9,903 bases of DNA from an uncultured Eubacteriales bacterium (GTDB lineage: Bacteria; Bacillota; Clostridia; Oscillospirales; Oscillospiraceae): NCBI GenBank assembly GCA_900555665.1, contig USLX01000068.1:1-9903 (forward strand). Reading direction: 5' to 3'. Positions within the stretch are counted from its first letter, which is position 1; each line of letters opens with the position of its first letter. The notes beneath the pieces are model-generated. The model saw only the letters and a list, made by a program, of their open reading frames with translations, searched no databases and had not been told where the DNA came from. This document shows positions 8,691-9,903 of the stretch, in pieces. Made by a program: the position numbers and the translations under genes.

Positions 8691-9367
8691 TTAATTATTC
8701 GAATTTGCTTTGTAATAAGCTTTGATTTCATCCACGAAAGCCCGCATAAGGATAAAGGCCTCTTTGGCTTCTCTCAATTTTGGTATGTACTGGCTGTCCG
8801 CAGCCTTTAAAATGTGAATGTTGTTTCTTAAATTATAAAGGCTGTCAAAGGAATCTTTTGTGGCTTGTAATAACAGACCTCTTTCTACTGCATATTTGGT
8901 CTTGAAATCTATTCGAGTTCTCTTTAGGTCGCCTTTCTTTTTCTTGGTTTTACACAGCAGTAAACTGGTGTTGCCTTGTGTGATTCTTACATCCACAGCT
9001 AGCGCATTAGGGACTTTCACTAATTCAGAAACAGAAAATTTTTCCTCTGCATCCTCTTTAAAAAATTAGATATGGCCATATCCAATACGGCTTCGCAAAT
9101 AGAAGCATATTGAACAATTTGAAACTTAACAATACCTTTTTGTTTTGCCAACGGCAAGCGTAAAGCACTCATTAGTTTGTACATAAATCGTGCTTGGTAA
9201 AAAGCATCACCCAATTTGGTTTCTACTGCTGTGTTGCCAATAAAAGAGAAGTATTGGATAAACCAGTCGTTATGAAATTGATCTGCTGGCCTGAAATCTG
9301 GATCTGGAACTAAGTCTCTGTTGCAAAATCGAATCACATCTGTGATAGTTTCTTTCTCAAGTGTCAT
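8691..9367 (-). pseudogene. A+T-rich helical protein gene with a frame break; faint HEPN-like motif
   Basis: Two minus-strand reading frames belong to one gene. The first starts best at the ATG at 9367, which has GGAGG eight bases before it, and ends at the stop at 9020-9022. The second runs from 9059 to the stop at 8691-8693 in the -1 frame. It has no start codon with a ribosome binding site: its first usable codon is a GTG at 9020 without one. Joining them at the T-run at 9060-9065 gives a 225-residue protein. It is mostly helical, with VQYASICEAVLDMAIS in the first part, a lysine-rich KTKKKKGD in the middle, and LYNLRNNIHI near residues 178-186. R-N-N-I-H recalls the R-x4-6-H motif of HEPN RNases but is one residue short, so function is unproven. 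The gene may be dead, or it may be expressed through slippage or frameshifting at the break. It follows the HTH gene by 30 bases and is probably co-transcribed with it. Composition is far more A+T-rich than anything else here. Confidence 0.6.
9059..9082 (-). other. Candidate slippage/frameshift site: palindrome plus U UUU UUA
   Basis: On the minus strand GATATGGCCATATC (9082-9069) is a perfect 14-base palindrome, able to form a small hairpin of about five pairs. After TAA comes TTTTTTA (9065-9059), placed as T TTT TTA in the reading frame, then AA. Slipping back one base here, or adding one U in the transcript, continues directly into the second frame. The TAA at 9068-9066 is a stop in the -1 frame, so the switch cannot take place further upstream. 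Confidence 0.45.
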
Positions 9368-9397
9368 CTTAATGTCCTCCATTTGTCAGTAATGATG

Positions 9398-9903
9398 TTA
9401 ATCTTTATCTTGGAGCGAATTACCTATATCTAAAGGCGGCGTTTTTACCCACTTCTGTGTGGCATCAAACTCCGGGTAGTGGTAGCGCCACCTGTCGTAA
9501 TCCTCTTTGGAGATCTCACCCGCCTCCAACATGGCAGCAGCCTGCTGCCAGGAGCAGAGCATTTCATGCAGCCGGGCGGCGTCCTTGTTTTTACGAACAT
9601 CGACCTTCAGACAGACTTCGCCATCCATTTCGTTGATCTTAAGCCCGTAGCGGTCTTCCAGAGTGAACAGCGTGTGCATCAGCCCAATATAGGAGTCAAT
9701 GTCCGGTACATCCAGCGCCTTGGGCGAAATGTCAAGCACCTGTGCCAGCGCAGCGGTCACGTCCGCTTTAGGCGTTCTGGAACCATTCTCATACTGCGCA
9801 AGGCGAACATCTGCGGATTTCTCCGGAAAGCCCAGCGCCATGCCAAGGTATTTCTGTGTCATGCCCCGCATCGTGCGGAAAAAGTGGATGCGTTCACCAA
9901 TCG
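9398..9903 (-). CDS. HTH (XRE-type) regulator, 5' end cut by the window edge
   Basis: The frame is open from the stop at 9398-9400 to the right edge. Before the first internal ATG (9871) it reads IGERIHFFRT, which fits the usual start of this protein type, so the true start lies outside the window. Residues just after that, TQKYLGMALGFPEKSADV then LAQYENGSRTPKAD, form a helix-turn-helix of the Cro/CI type. The following ALAQVLDISPKALDVPDIDSY and the acidic C-terminal part (YDRWRYHYPEFDATQKW) match a long-tailed HTH family I recall from integrative and mobilisable elements in gut Firmicutes. Role: DNA-binding regulator, target unknown. It precedes the A+T-rich gene on the same strand by 30 bases. 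Its composition (34 of 60 G+C in the line at 9541) is much closer to the chromosome than its neighbour's. Family identity rests on memory, not a search. Confidence 0.8.
   Translation of the reverse strand, partial: IGERIHFFRTMRGMTQKYLGMALGFPEKSADVRLAQYENGSRTPKADVTAALAQVLDISPKALDVPDIDSYIGLMHTLFTLEDRYGLKINEMDGEVCLKVDVRKNKDAARLHEMLCSWQQAAAMLEAGEISKEDYDRWRYHYPEFDATQKWVKTPPLDIGNSLQDKD

Larger units (their letters stand above)
8550..9903. mobile_element. Probable end of a genomic island inserted at the 3' end of guaA
   Basis: Immediately after guaA the strand of the genes reverses and base composition drops: by hand count, the lines at 8881 and 9121 have 22 of 60 G+C, against 37 of 60 in the guaA line at 7741. 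The HTH gene at the right edge resembles regulators I associate with integrative elements of gut Firmicutes. The 3' end of guaA is an established insertion hot spot. The proposed attachment core is the conserved guaA end, about 8527-8549, or the bases just after it. No integrase, relaxase or second core copy is in the window, so the right boundary is unknown and the call is inference. Confidence 0.5.

Noticed and set aside
8691..9020. An independent 109-residue gene starting at GTG 9020
   Set aside because: No ribosome binding site precedes the GTG, and the same frame reads sensibly upstream to the T-run at 9060-9065, so it is better explained as the second part of the interrupted gene.
9368..9382. 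ATG at 9382 as the start of the A+T-rich gene
   Set aside because: Using it would place the GGAGG at 9376-9380 inside the gene; that motif is ideally spaced for the ATG at 9367.

Overview
The window looks like chromosome of a G+C-rich gut-type Clostridia (Oscillospiraceae/Ruminococcaceae-like), with the start of a foreign element at its right end. The basis is gene content: a three-piece glutamate synthase, a short glutamine synthetase and an ANTAR regulator in a row, high G+C, and a right-edge HTH protein of a kind I associate with integrative elements of gut Firmicutes. The taxonomic guess is from memory of such clusters, not from a search.

Bases 109-8549 hold seven plus-strand genes with gaps of 80 bases or less, so they are probably one operon or a few overlapping transcription units. 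The order is class II glutamine amidotransferase, ferredoxin-fused FMN glutamate synthase core, GXGXG beta-helix subunit, glutamine synthetase, ANTAR regulator, CTP synthase (pyrG) and GMP synthase (guaA). All the enzymes either make glutamine or use its amide nitrogen. The first three act together as a split glutamate synthase. The glutamine synthetase would supply its substrate, pyrG and guaA spend glutamine on nucleotides, and the ANTAR protein is a plausible RNA-level regulator. A hairpin at 8554-8596 closes the unit.

Bases 1-108 are a leader that starts outside the window. I see a ribosome binding site and possible competing pairings in it, but no recognisable riboswitch and no promoter.

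From about 8550 the character changes. After guaA come a terminator hairpin, a short direct repeat and a second, two-way terminator. Then two minus-strand genes point back towards guaA: an HTH regulator cut by the right edge (9398-9903), and an A+T-rich gene (8691-9367) whose frame breaks at a T-run. The 3' end of guaA is a known insertion point for genomic islands, so 8550-9903 is most simply one end of an integrated element; its integrase and the second attachment site would lie outside the window.

The points most worth a second look are: the break in the A+T-rich gene, which coincides with a U UUU UUA heptamer just after a perfect 14-base palindrome; the replacement of the flap glutamate by lysine in the glutamine synthetase, which also lacks the usual C-terminus; and the ANTAR protein's receiver domain, which lacks its phosphorylation residues.
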